From positions 26,574,740-26,638,739 of the forward strand of contig CAIIXF020000009.1 in the NCBI GenBank assembly GCA_903813345.2: a DNA stretch of 64,000 nt, in the 5' to 3' direction. The translations under genes and the position numbers were made by a program. How positions within the stretch are numbered: the stretch's first letter is position 1; every line of letters begins with the position of its first letter. Positions 24,909-36,215 of this stretch are shown here, one piece after another. The notes beneath the pieces are model-generated. The model was not told the DNA's origin. It ran no database searches and saw only the letters and a list, made by a program, of their open reading frames with translations. The stretch comes from Owenia fusiformis. Lineage: Eukaryota; Annelida; Polychaeta; Sabellida; Oweniidae.

Positions 24909-27078
24909 CATGATATTCCTCAAAATCAAAGGATATCCTTCCTATAATTACTGCCAATTGTGGTTACAATTGCGCATGCATGGTGTATAATAACTTGACT
25001 TTTGCAGTTATAGTTGGATATGGGTTATTGGGATTTGTCGTGTTATTTTTGCATTCCTCAACTTCCGACCTTTATGATTTTTCTGTATAATTCTTTTCAG
25101 GTATTGAAATAGACTTGCCTATAAGTTCGGATCGGGGGCATTATTTATTTTCACATTCATCTGATGAATGAAGCAATTCCTTTGCGACTATTTCAAAATG
25201 TCTCATATCAGATCTTGGATTAATTTGCCCTTTGAAATAGATTGATTGAATACCATAGGAAATCAGTACAATGATTTCATCATAGTAGTACCGAAATGAT
25301 CAACATTTGTCTTTTTAATTTCACGGTACGTTGAAATGATATTCACGCTAGAAAAAGCACCATACTGTGCTTTGACTAACTACAGTTTTAATCTAGCACA
25401 AAATCAAATAAAGATGTAATGATTTGGCAATAGAAAGGTTTATACAATCACAGAACAAAACTAATGTGTTTGCTCGATTGGTTTAATGATTGCTGTCTGG
25501 TTAAAACTTGACTTATTATGTCTTTGTGCTATTCTATTCTACTCAGATTCTACCAATTGCTTTATCACAGATGCTTTTCTAAATCGAAAAGCTCAATAAA
25601 AGTTGAACGAGTATAATTGATTGCATTTACAAATACTGGAATATTGGAATAATAAATTTAAACAATTATGTATAAATTCTGTATTTTGTATAATTGTATG
25701 AACCCCTGTTTAAATGTTTATGAATATTCAAATATGGATATATAAATAAAATATTAATTAATCGGAAACTACAGTAATCTGGTCTCAGCATACGCAGGTA
25801 AAGGTATTATCAATAAACGTATCTGTAATTAGAAGAATATTACAATTTTTTTTTATAAATGGTCAGTTATATAGATATATTTGATACTATTTAAGAAACA
25901 TGAGCATGTTATTGCTTGGATGTCATGGGTTTTCCTAATCTTATGACCACCACCAGATCTAACTTGATTTACTAGAATATTGACTTTTAGATTACACTAA
26001 TGTCGTTAGGTTTATTTTCGTAACTGGAAGCGTTAAATTATGTAAAAATAACAAATTGAGACGAAAGAAAAACATTAAGCAAACATTGAACGTTTCTAAA
26101 AAGAAATCATTAATTGATTGTTTAGAAAGCAAGAAGCTTGGTCGCTATTGAGATTAGTTAACAAAGTTGTTTGCGGGCAAGTGTCAAAACACATCGTGAG
26201 TTTTATGATTGGTTGTCTGAGAAGATGTCTCATGAGGCACTATTTAAAAGATGAGCTAATTTCTCTGATGAACCGATGCGTTCCCTTTCCGAAACGCTAT
26301 GAGTATTGCTTAATACGTGACAATTACAGTGGTCTAAGTGTACTGCAAACGTACAATTACACGTTTACGATATACATAAATATGCATACATTTGAAAGTA
26401 TAGAATATAACATAAATAAATAAAAACTCTATCATATGTGCCAAGGGACTGTTCTTGTTTTTATTAGGTCTATTACATCTGTGTGATTTATAAGTTTATC
26501 TACTTTAGCTTACTCAGCGATGTTAAATTATCATCCTTTTAAAATCATGTACTTATAAATACAATTGTTGTTAGCTAGAATGACGATAAATCCATTAAAA
26601 AGATAAATGAAGCTTTTAGCATAATCGTATCGTTATATAACTGCAAGCAATTCACAACGTTAATAAGGTCTTGAAATTTATTCCTAATTGAAAACGATTA
26701 TGTAAATGCAACATGGGAACGATGATACTATTAACCAACTTATCTTTTAAGTGTTGTTTTGAATGGATAGATGTTCTCAATTTAAAGTTTAAAGAGACAT
26801 GAATGTCAGAACCACACATAAAATAAAGCATAAAGGATCGCTTCGATATGCGAGGAAAATCTTGTTAGAGGAATACATGGTAGATATTTCAGACAAATTC
26901 CACAAATATAGAAATACTTGTAAACATAATTACACACACTCGTTTTATACTCCATCAAACAGAAATACACCGAACGATGATTATAAGTCAATATGCATGA
27001 GTTGTGAAATAGTGCAAGGAACAGCCCTGAACGTCGATACATCTTTTTCATCGTGCATCTTTCTTACACAAACAGCAT
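24909..27078. other. no gene recognised
   Basis: AT-rich. A 101-codon frame at 26118-26423 (+) has no recognisable domain and biased AT composition; I regard it as chance. Confidence 0.4.
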
Positions 27079-27707
27079 AGGGTGTCAAAAAACAACGACA
27101 CCCCCCCTCTACAGCAAAAAGTTCTTAATGTCGCATATCGTGTCATACCTTATTTGAAAGATAATTTATTCTGGAGTTATTCATCAAATTTCATTTAATA
27201 AAACTTAATATTAAAAAAGCTACATTGTTTCAAATTTTGCTACTTCGGTACTTTGTTTGCTGCTCTGTTACTGGTTAAAAGTCAAATCTTCAGAAAGTGA
27301 AATATGAAAGAATTACCCAAGATTTCAACTGCATTGAACATATGGGTTCATTTCTGAAAAACATGGTATAGGAACTGATGGACAAAGAGCCTCTTGAAAA
27401 AAGATACAGTAAGGATGTATTTCTGAAGAATGTGAGGAAAGTGCAAAGAGGATTATGCAATGCTACACCTTTATGTGAATTTTTATTGAAATCATATCTG
27501 TCCAGAAAAGCTGCTGTTTGAGCAGCAACTGGTGGTCATATCAACTGCTAAGAATCAGCTGTAAATCTTTAAAATTATATGCTATAAAGCTGAAATTTCT
27601 CAGGTAACTCGAGAATTAAATTGTCTTTAAAATGAGATATGACACACCATGTAGCATTAAGTACTTTTTGCTGTAGAGGGGGGTGCCGTTCTTTTTTGAC
27701 ACCCTGT
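27079..27707. mobile_element. ~630-bp mariner-like element with GGGTGTC ends
   Basis: Left end GGGTGTCAAAAAACAACG and right-end reverse complement GGGTGTCAAAAAAGAACG; similarity continues ~75 bp inward (CCTCTACAGCAAAAAGT in both). The interior has no intact transposase frame. TA flanks are plausible, but the left edge lacks the CA seen at the right. Confidence 0.7.
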
Positions 27708-28039
27708 ACATAATATACAGATCCATATTCATTGACATTAGATATAACTGTTACACATTTTTACTTAACAATTATACGTTGGGTGTTTATGACACCTCAT
27801 TCAGAGGATTTATACATGTACATCTTGATTCACGAGGTTTCAATTGTTCCTACCTCTCTAGGCCCAGTGGAAAGCGACGATGGGATTTATAGTCGCTTTA
27901 GTTTACAAGGGTAACATTTTTGGAAATATAATACAATGCAATACGATTACCTCTCAATCATATCTGAGGCTGACAATGTTATAATAATACAAAGGTTACT
28001 GATCTAGTATACAGTTAAAAAGTATTCAATGTTATTGGT

Positions 28040-28640
28040 TCAATCTTTCTATAACCAATCTCCATGTCTCACCGAAACTTTCCAGTTTACCATTAAGTTT
28101 GAAATATTTCGTTCGACCATTGGCTTTACAGTATATTTTATAATTTCTATAAATGTTATTTTTGTATTACTGAGTCTTGATTTGTATATTAAGCTTTTTG
28201 TATACACTTTTGAAGTGTAGTCGTTTTCTTGATCTAATTTCCGACAATTATGTCTTTAATTGTTAGGTCAACTTAGAAGAATTTTTTGAAGTCATCCCAA
28301 ATCTTGGGAAAGGTTGGGCACTCGATGTAAAAGTGTATCGTGTCATCTATTTTATCGTTTTAACAAAAGTCGCATTTTGAGTTTTTTATTTTCTTTTGAG
28401 TTAAAAATTGATTAATTTTTTAGTTCTAAGTTTGTATTGAAGAATTGTATTCTCGGTTCTCGAACAGTCTTAAAAGGTAATGTAAAAATATGTTTCCAAT
28501 CTTCTTCTGTAAAATTGATGAACGTTGATACCTCAGTGACCATTCCATCATGCCGACTTAGCTTGCAAAAACAATTGGTATGAATGAAATACGAAACCAA
28601 CGTACAAGGTCATTTTTGAATTTGAATTTGTGATGTCTTT
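28040..28640 (-). mobile_element. decayed C-terminal end of an L1/Tx1-like LINE
   Basis: Minus-strand translation, broken by frameshifts and stops, reads EEDWKHIFTLPFKTVREPRI, then KCDFC..DDTIHFYIECPTFPKIWDDF, then YKSRLSNTKITFIE. This is the C-terminal segment of L1/Tx1-type LINE ORF2 with its C-x2-C-x-H-x4-C zinc motif and the 'HLFWEC..FW'-type continuation. No intact frame. Confidence 0.65.
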
Positions 28641-31154
28641 AAACTAGGGATTCTTTGGTCTTCAATTATATCCATATTAGGTGTTTAGTTGACCTAATGG
28701 CAAGTAATTAAACGGTGGAGTTTATTCTTATCTTATGCATTGCATTGTTGCAACGTTGTGCATCGTCGACATAGGGTCGTATTGTCAGCCCGTTTGTGAA
28801 TATTGTTAACCCGTTTATAAGAATCATAATTCACACAACTACCCTACATATTAACCACTTTCTGGCAAATCATCCTTTTAACATGACATGGCAAAATCAT
28901 TTCATAAGCCATTTTTACATTAGGAAAATCCATTGAGTTTCTAGATAGCTGTTCGGGAATGTTAACATTTTCCCTCTCAATCCAATACACATATATATCA
29001 TCCAATATAACTTTCATGGGCCCAGCGATTTTATCTTTAGAAGAAAAACAATAAATTGGTCGAATAGGGGTTGTGAATAGGACAGCCTACTAGAAATTAT
29101 GAAATCTAAGATAGCCAGATGGAATCTAAAATAGAATCTAGAAATCGCTAGAATCTAAAAATGAGAATGCATGTCATTTGAAATACTGTATTGTGATTGG
29201 CTAGATTGCGATATGATACTATCTAACTGTGATGTAGTGGCTAACAGTGATGATGTGACTTTTGCGTTAGTGTGGCTAACTGTGGTGATGTGACTTTTGC
29301 GCTAATATGGCTAACTGTGTTGTTGTGGTCAAGAGCTATCTAGATGAAGCCCATCAACGAATATTGTTGCAATAACAAATTTTGAACGACCAACGATATG
29401 CTTTGGAGAGAGTAAGTGGTACTGATTGGAATTAAGTATGTACAGCAGAACTATCAATGGAATTATAATCTAGGGAAACTAGAAAACTGTCACACAATTA
29501 ATCAGAAGTTTCTCAATCTGTCATTTATGATATATGTGCTTCGAATACAAATCAAATACTACAGCGTATACAGAAAATGCGATTGAGTAGAGACATTTTT
29601 TGTTTAGGTATGACAGATAATGCTTCAGCCATTTTAATTTGATTAACTCATTAATATAAAAAGTTAAATTTGAGACTGAATGCTCCATTTTTGTAACACT
29701 TTGTTCGATGTGAAGACTATTGAAAACCATATCTAATTTGTTCCTCACCCTGTTTTGTAATGACTACATTTCGAGTGAATGACCTTGTGTCTTTAGATTG
29801 CGATATTAATTCCTTAATGGTTGGTTGAGGGGGTGCAAAACATTCTTTCATTATACATTACATCATAATTTGGGATATTGCGGTTTGTTGTTCTTATAAA
29901 TGCTTGTGTTCCTGTACCTGGTGTTTCTTTTTTGCTTTGTTCTTAATTATATTTTGTCTCTCTCTTTAGGCACACGTGCCTCCATATTCACATGTCTACA
30001 CATTTCTTCAGTTACATATTATGTAATTGGTGAAGATTGGAGTTACTTTGTAATATAAGATACAGAAGAAGTGATTCCACTATCTTTAGCAAAACTAATT
30101 CAATAAATCGCTAGAAAATAGGTTTACATTTTTATAACTGAAATCTTAGATTTATATATCAGGGTAATCGTACTCTTACGTTTCTATTCTTTGCCTCTTC
30201 GTAAAAAATAATCAGAAAAAGAGATTAAACTCTAAAATGTCAGATATAAAATGAGACACAACACCCTTCTTTAATATGTCTCTACCTTATGATAACATAG
30301 TGTTACTCGTACATTGAGTTATGATTCAGATATGCGAGAGCCAACGAAAAAATACGAAAAATGGTTACAGAATACAGTACGAAAACATCTAAAAGTACAC
30401 TAGCCATTGAGAAAACAAACCCCCAACAATCCCAAATCATAATGAAGATTCGAAGTACACAACTTAATACTTGTGACTCCAGGCAACGTTTTTTTAACAG
30501 AGAGAAGACATTTTATTGGAATTTACTGTCTGTTTGATATCGTTCATGCCGTCGGTGTATCGGGTTTATTGTCATTAAGATTATGGGACCAATGTTCATT
30601 AAAGAAGAATAAGAATTGGTTATTTATGCAAAAGTACATGGTCGCATGAGGGTACAAGAACGTCGTAAAACTTGCACTTCAAGCCTGATCCTTATCATCA
30701 AATATCGCATCTTTAACTTTTAGTTTGCATCAATATATTTCGATGGCAGATCCATTCGGAACGTGTTACCCTTTGCATTCGTTCGACTTCACTTCCTAAC
30801 CCCCCTATCACACCAAACTAGTTCTTACCCGTTCTGGCAGTCCTACGAAAACGTCGTAAAACGGGCTCAATCTGGCTGTGGTCGGGAAATATGTCTAAAA
30901 TAATTAGCTACTTCGTTCATAAACAGTCTTCAATACGTCCATCTCATTCGCAGTTCGTTCAGGTCGCACCACGTCTGTGTGCAATGTCGTATAACTCGTT
31001 CCTTAGTCTAGAAGGTCATCATGACCTGATTACAGAACGGTATGGTCGCCAAAATCACCTTCTCGTCTGAAAACGTTCATGAAGTTCGTAAATAGTCATT
31101 AGAAAGTTGCAGCTACGTTAATTCCGTTCGCACACAGTTTAAAACCAGTTTTGA
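28641..31154. other. no gene recognised
   Basis: Non-coding, with GAATCTAAAAT repeats at 29100-29165, the 45-bp tandem repeat and, from ~30800, CGTTC-rich sequence leading into the 31.2 kb hairpin. Confidence 0.4.
29230..29335 (+). repeat. ~45-bp tandem repeat, 2.3 copies
   Basis: GTGATGATGTGACTTTTGCG and GTGGTGATGTGACTTTTGCG recur 45 bp apart, each preceded by GTGGCTAAC, with a third partial copy. Confidence 0.7.
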
Positions 31155-31575
31155 AGAACGCAGTGGCAACTTGTTAGACGTGATAGCTATATTTTTGCTA
31201 ACTCGTTCATAAGCAGTCTTTAATACGTTCTTAATCAGTTTAAACCCGTTTGCAATTTGTTCTACCTCGTTCTCGATACGTCCTCAGACAGTTCAACTCG
31301 TTGTAAAAACGTCCCTAGTAGGATTGAAGAACGACGGTTCCGTTCGTAGTACGTCCAGCTCGTCGTTAGTACGTTGTCACTCGTTCTAGTTGTAGAACCT
31401 GAAGACCATGCTCAAAATGTTCTCTTGGTCGTTTTTACAACGAGTTGAACTGTCTGAGGACGTATTGAGAACGAGGTAGAACTAATTGCAAACGGGTTAA
31501 AACTGATTAAGAACGTATTTATCAACGAGTTAGCAAAAATGTAGCTATCACACCAAGCAAGTTGCCACTGCGTTC
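31155..31575. repeat. 420-bp hairpin with ~150-bp arms
   Basis: Left arm 31155-31312 and right arm 31430-31575 are inverted copies, for example ACGTCCTCAGACAGTTCAAC and its reverse complement, and GCAGTGGCAACTTG / CAAGTTGCCACTGC at the tips. CGTTC/GAACG is over-represented throughout 30800-31575. Likely a non-autonomous element; no TSD found. Confidence 0.75.
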
Positions 31576-32394
31576 ACGTTTATGTTTCTTCCTTGTTTCC
31601 AGGTCACTTTCAGTGTTGTTAAAACAATTCTTTAGATATCATCTGTCCTGCAATACCAATTTCTGTAAGAAAGTTCATCTAGCCTTTGCTTTTGCTGTGA
31701 TTTTGCGCATTATTAGTTGACGATTTTTGATTTAGTGTTATTTTGTATTTTGATCTCGATCTTGTTCATCGTATTTTTGATTAACTTGAATTTGATGAAT
31801 TTTAATAACCGATGTTATGGTGAACTTCTATTGTGTAAGAAATGCCCATTTCGAAAGACAAAAATCTTTCACGAGGCTATTAGCGCCAAAACAGAGAAGA
31901 TATTAGCTTTTCCTTATTAACATGTCAAATAAATTCTCAAGTTTTCATTCAGAAAGCAATAGTATCTTGAAAGATGGCTTCGAAGCAAAAAAGATTTTCA
32001 ATTCCATTAAGCCAGATATGATAATCTCTGAACGGCAAATATAATAACTTAAACTAGAGTTTACATTGTTAATATTTATTTTGGGTTCGGTGGAATTGTT
32101 GATAGCATATAGAATTTGGGTGTCATGACATAGAATGTTAGACTTGTCGATTGCATCATAATTTATTTGATCCATTAACATATCGCTATAAGTGCAATGG
32201 TATCAAAAATGTATAACGCTTTCATCAATCATCCGCACCCCCACCCCTTCTCCCCTATTGTTTACTTTACTACACAGCTTTATGTCGAGGTGAGTAATAT
32301 AGGGGCGCTGACAAGGGCAAAGCTATATATTATCATGCTAACAATAAAAGTAGTGGCAAAAGTTGTTATATTCTCTAACTTCTTTTATGGACGG

Positions 32395-32470
32395 CGTTTG
32401 GCGGTTGATGTTAGGCGTCCTGTGGTTTTTCCCCGGGTTTTTGTTCGGCGTTTGAGATCTGTAACAAATT
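32395..32470 (+). repeat. partial relative of the GTCACCAC repeat family
   Basis: GGACGGCGTTTGGCGG, GTTCGGCGTTTGAGATCTG and TAACAAATTC follow the order found inside the 41.5 kb copy, but the ends are missing. Confidence 0.35.
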
Positions 32471-32535
32471 CTTACAACTCCCATTAACTTTACTGCTTCA
32501 TATTTGCATTTTTACTGTCAACATTTATGAACATG

Positions 32536-32865
32536 CTATGATCTTACACATTTCGTAGTGTCCACTCTGGCTATCCTCTTCGCAGCACTTCTCGTAGGGT
32601 AGATTTGATCAGTAATAGGCCAAAGTTGTAGTTTAATTTTTGCCTCTTTCTTTCTTGTGGTATGAACACAATCCACCAGATAGAACATCCACTGACCCCT
32701 AACATAAAGATATTGCTCGTTCTCGATAATTCTAAGAAGGGATTGCATAATGAAAATCTCAGCCATAATCAAAGACGACTTAAACGAGTCATTCTTAACA
32801 AGTAACCTTTGGGCAAGCTTTGAATTTATTTTTATGTCAAAATAATCCAAGCCTTTACCATTGTA
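32536..32865 (-). CDS. possible coding exon, uncharacterised
   Basis: An open frame of about 110 codons after an acceptor-like GTCCAACAG; includes SSLIMAEIFIMQSLLRIIEN, GQWMFYLVDC and a basic end (SAAKRIARVDTTK). No domain recognised. It is longer than most chance frames here, but no neighbouring exons were found. It could be a pseudogene or a chance frame. Confidence 0.18.
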   Translation of the reverse strand, partial: YNGKGLDYFDIKINSKLAQRLLVKNDSFKSSLIMAEIFIMQSLLRIIENEQYLYVRGQWMFYLVDCVHTTRKKEAKIKLQLWPITDQIYPTRSAAKRIARVDTTKCVRS

Positions 32866-33508
32866 ATTAGAATCTGTTGGACAAATCACAATTTAGCAGA
32901 GTAATTTGCAGTAAAATGAGCACTTTCATTAAGCTAAATTAAAGTCATCATTTGAAAAAGGAAACTTACTTGAATCGTCCAGTCTTATATTAACATGTGT
33001 ATCAGCTTTGCTCAATATAATTATTTTAACAGATGTGCTCGTCGTGTGGACAGACCTGATGTTAATACCTACGATATAACAGATAACGATTCGGTAAAGA
33101 TACTAAAGAAGTTAGAGCCAATATAAAGCGAATTACGAAATTATCTCAGTGTTTTAAGTATAAGCAGCAGCGTATGTGAAACGATTTAATGCAATCTTTC
33201 ATATCTTCAATCTTTGCCTAATTTTCAATCTAATTTACTTAAATTATTCATAATGGTAGGGATTTGGATATGCCGGTTATTTGTAATGGCTTGATCGCTT
33301 TAAGGTTAGTTATCCTACTTATTTATTTGATAGTTACATGTACATTTTATACCTTCAACGTCTTGCCAGACATCTGATATCTCAATAACATAAAGCTTCT
33401 GGTGAAATTCAATAGCTTGTTTGTTTATTCTATATTTTATTGTTATACTGAAATTATGAGTTCATATTTAAAGATGTAAGTTAAATGGTACATTTGATTT
33501 TGAACATG

Positions 33509-33627
33509 CAGGCCCGTAGCCAGAATTTTCCAAGGGGGGGTTCACTTTTCCCAAAAATTCTAGAGGGGGTTCACTTTGGCAAATTTGGCCAAAAATCACC
33601 CAACCCCCCCCCCTGGCTACGGGCCTG
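33509..33627. mobile_element. 119-bp MITE with CAGGCCCGTAGCCAG ends
   Basis: CAGGCCCGTAGCCAG (33509-33523) and its exact reverse complement (33613-33627). G-rich then C-rich interior (AAGGGGGGG, ACCCCCCCCCC). This end sequence is familiar from short repeats in many invertebrate genomes. Confidence 0.75.
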
Positions 33628-35039
33628 GCATGAATGCATAGACGCAATTGATTTAATGAAGTAATTGACATGTATCCTAATTCCTCTGAACCAAACTTTA
33701 AAGAGGAACACATTTGATCTGATACGATCAAGATGAAATAATACAGAATCTGATGTAGGCGCACACCGAGAGAACATTAATAGCCTCACTGTTTGGTTGG
33801 CTATATCCACGCATACTAAACAAACAAACATACCTGGAATAGTCCCTTAATGGAAACGTTCTGAATCTCAGCACGGAAAGGATTCTGTTCTTCTTGATTT
33901 GGGTAATTTGCAAAACTCTCTAGGTTGATAACAAATTGGAGTAAGATCAAAAGGTGTTGGTAGAGACATTTATATATTAATTTGTAATATTTCATAGTCT
34001 GGTGCCCATACCAGTTTGTTCTCACTGTTTGCATTCGACGATGGTAATAACGAGAGTTTTTGAAAAATACATCAAGATAAAGAGCGGCGCATTAACAATG
34101 TAATAGCTAGGTGTAAATCGTAGAAAAACAGATTAAAGTCTCGAGAATAGGATCTCTCAAGAGTTACTCTGAAAAGATCGAGAGTCCTTCTATTCAGTCT
34201 AGTTCTGTATTCAGTGAACTATTATGTAAGTAATATCCACTTAGAAAAGAAATGCCATGGATATCATACGAAATAAGGAGACCAAAAGGGGCTGAAGGGG
34301 ACATATCGACTCCACTCGAGCTAAACACGGTAAGTACTAGTAAAATTAAGATTCTCTGGATGATTACTCGATAACAATACGGGTAATCAAAGTCGAAGAG
34401 CGCATCCCATACCTCGAGTTAATTGAAGAGGTTCTTATTTTTCTCAATGTTCATCTCTATTCAGACAGTCACATTCTAAGTCTTGATCAAATCATTGATC
34501 CGTTGGATTAGCAAGGATTTTGAGAAGGATTAAGACTTATAACACACTTTCAACTGCAAACGACCTGCTAGAGACGCTGTTTAATATAGATAAATTACCC
34601 TTATGGTGGCCATTGTTTGCAGTGAATCTTCGACTCGTTTGCGCATGACGTCTACATAAATAAATGGAGAAACACAAACCCTGAGAGACACTTTTTAATG
34701 TTATAATATCATAATGTTTGTTTTAGTTAGGACTGAGCAACAACATGATTTCATGGAGGTGAATGAGTTGCTAATTGTTGATGAGAGAAAAGTGAAATTA
34801 TGATTTCCATGGTATGATTATTACTTATTCAAAGTTTTGTCAGACAGGATTCGTTCCACACAAAATTTCAATGAAATTTTATTTTCGGGCAGGCCTAGGT
34901 CGCGCATGTTAATAAATCATTTAAAGTGTCGTTCGTTTTATTTGTACTGATGTCATTGGACCAACAATAAGATATAACAATTTCAATTTCATTTGTATTG
35001 AACCGATAATAGCTTTTTACTTAACACATTGCAACACAA

Positions 35040-36215
35040 TTGGTTCACTTGATCTCCTTTGCTAGATGTTTATGCCATGATCCATCGTTTGCCTTTACAT
35101 GATCCCCTGAACGTATTTACATACTTGTTTGACTTTTATGACATAATCCCTTGCAATTGAGGGTGACTTTCATGACATTATTTCTTGTATACATCGTGTT
35201 TTAAACACACTCTTTCTTACATATAAATCGTGTTTTAAACACACTCGACGTTATATAATGTTTATGACATACATGATATCTTGAACGTGTTTATTCACTT
35301 GTTTGACTTTTATTACAATATTCCCTTTTATTATGCACCTCATTAAAATACTCAAATCTGATTGGTTCTTAGTTGCTTGTAATTTGGCAATACTCTGCTC
35401 TTTTCTGAAAACTGCCGGATATTTTTTTAATATCTGACCCTTTCGAGAAAAAGGGTCGGATATTTTTTCAATGTTTTTGCAACATTCCCACTTCAGAGTT
35501 TTATTTCTTAATAACTGGAGTACTACTTAAAGCTTACATCTGAAACTGGCGGAAAATAGAAGAAAGAAATGCACTTAATCAATCACAATTACCCTTATCA
35601 TCCAAAAGTTACATATAATTCTGCAAGAACGTCTCGAATAAATAAAAATTAAATTCCCGGGGCAAATATTTTCGTCCAACGTAGCGAATAAACTGGCCGG
35701 AAGTCGTCTGAGTTTTGAAAGAAAAAATAAATAAATGTCAAAATAATGTCAACTAAACGACAGTTTAAGCCTGTAAATGAGGATGAAATAAGTAAGTACT
35801 CTTAACTTTGATTGGGAGGTGCATAATAAAACAAATACTGCTGCCGCCTCGCCCAATATTTTTTCTCGAATAGGTATTCTGCCATATCCAGCTCCTGATC
35901 ATCCAGTATTTGTTTAATATTGTTTAACATTCATGACATGATCCTTGAGGATGACTTTCGTGACATGATTTCTTGAACGTGTTTTAAAACACACTTGCAT
36001 ACTTTTTTGACATGATCTCATCAACGTGTTTACTCACTTGTTAAACGTTCATGATATGATCCCTTTAGGGTGTTTACAATACTTTTTGACTTTTATAACA
36101 TGCTCCCTCCAGCGTGTTTACTCAGTTGTTTAACGTTCATAACATGATCCATTGATGGTGTTAACACACTTTGTTTGATATTTATGACATGATACGCTTC
36201 CTTGAACGTGTTTTC
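35040..36215 (+). repeat. degenerate ~55-bp tandem repeat, split by a MITE
   Basis: Variants of TTTATGACATGATCCCTTG and GAACGTGTTTACTCACTTG recur on both sides of the 35326-35831 insertion, strongly diverged in length. Non-coding. Confidence 0.6.
35326..35831. mobile_element. 506-bp MITE with 16-bp TIR inside the tandem array
   Basis: TTTTATTATGCACCTC at 35326-35341 and GAGGTGCATAATAAAA at 35816-35831, an exact 16-bp inverted repeat. Imperfect similarity continues inward (TCTGATTGG / TTTGATTGG reversed). No coding frame. Confidence 0.75.

Noticed and set aside
26118-26423. 101-codon frame on the + strand
   Set aside because: No recognised domain, no plausible exon neighbours, AT-driven composition; likely chance.
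29521-29748. Frame on the minus strand with a faint coiled-coil look, like a LINE ORF1
   Set aside because: Similarity limited to a heptad-like stretch; nothing conserved around it.
33468-33764. Gly-rich minus-strand frame across the 33.5 kb repeat
   Set aside because: It is a translation of the MITE with CAGGCCCGTAGCCAG ends.
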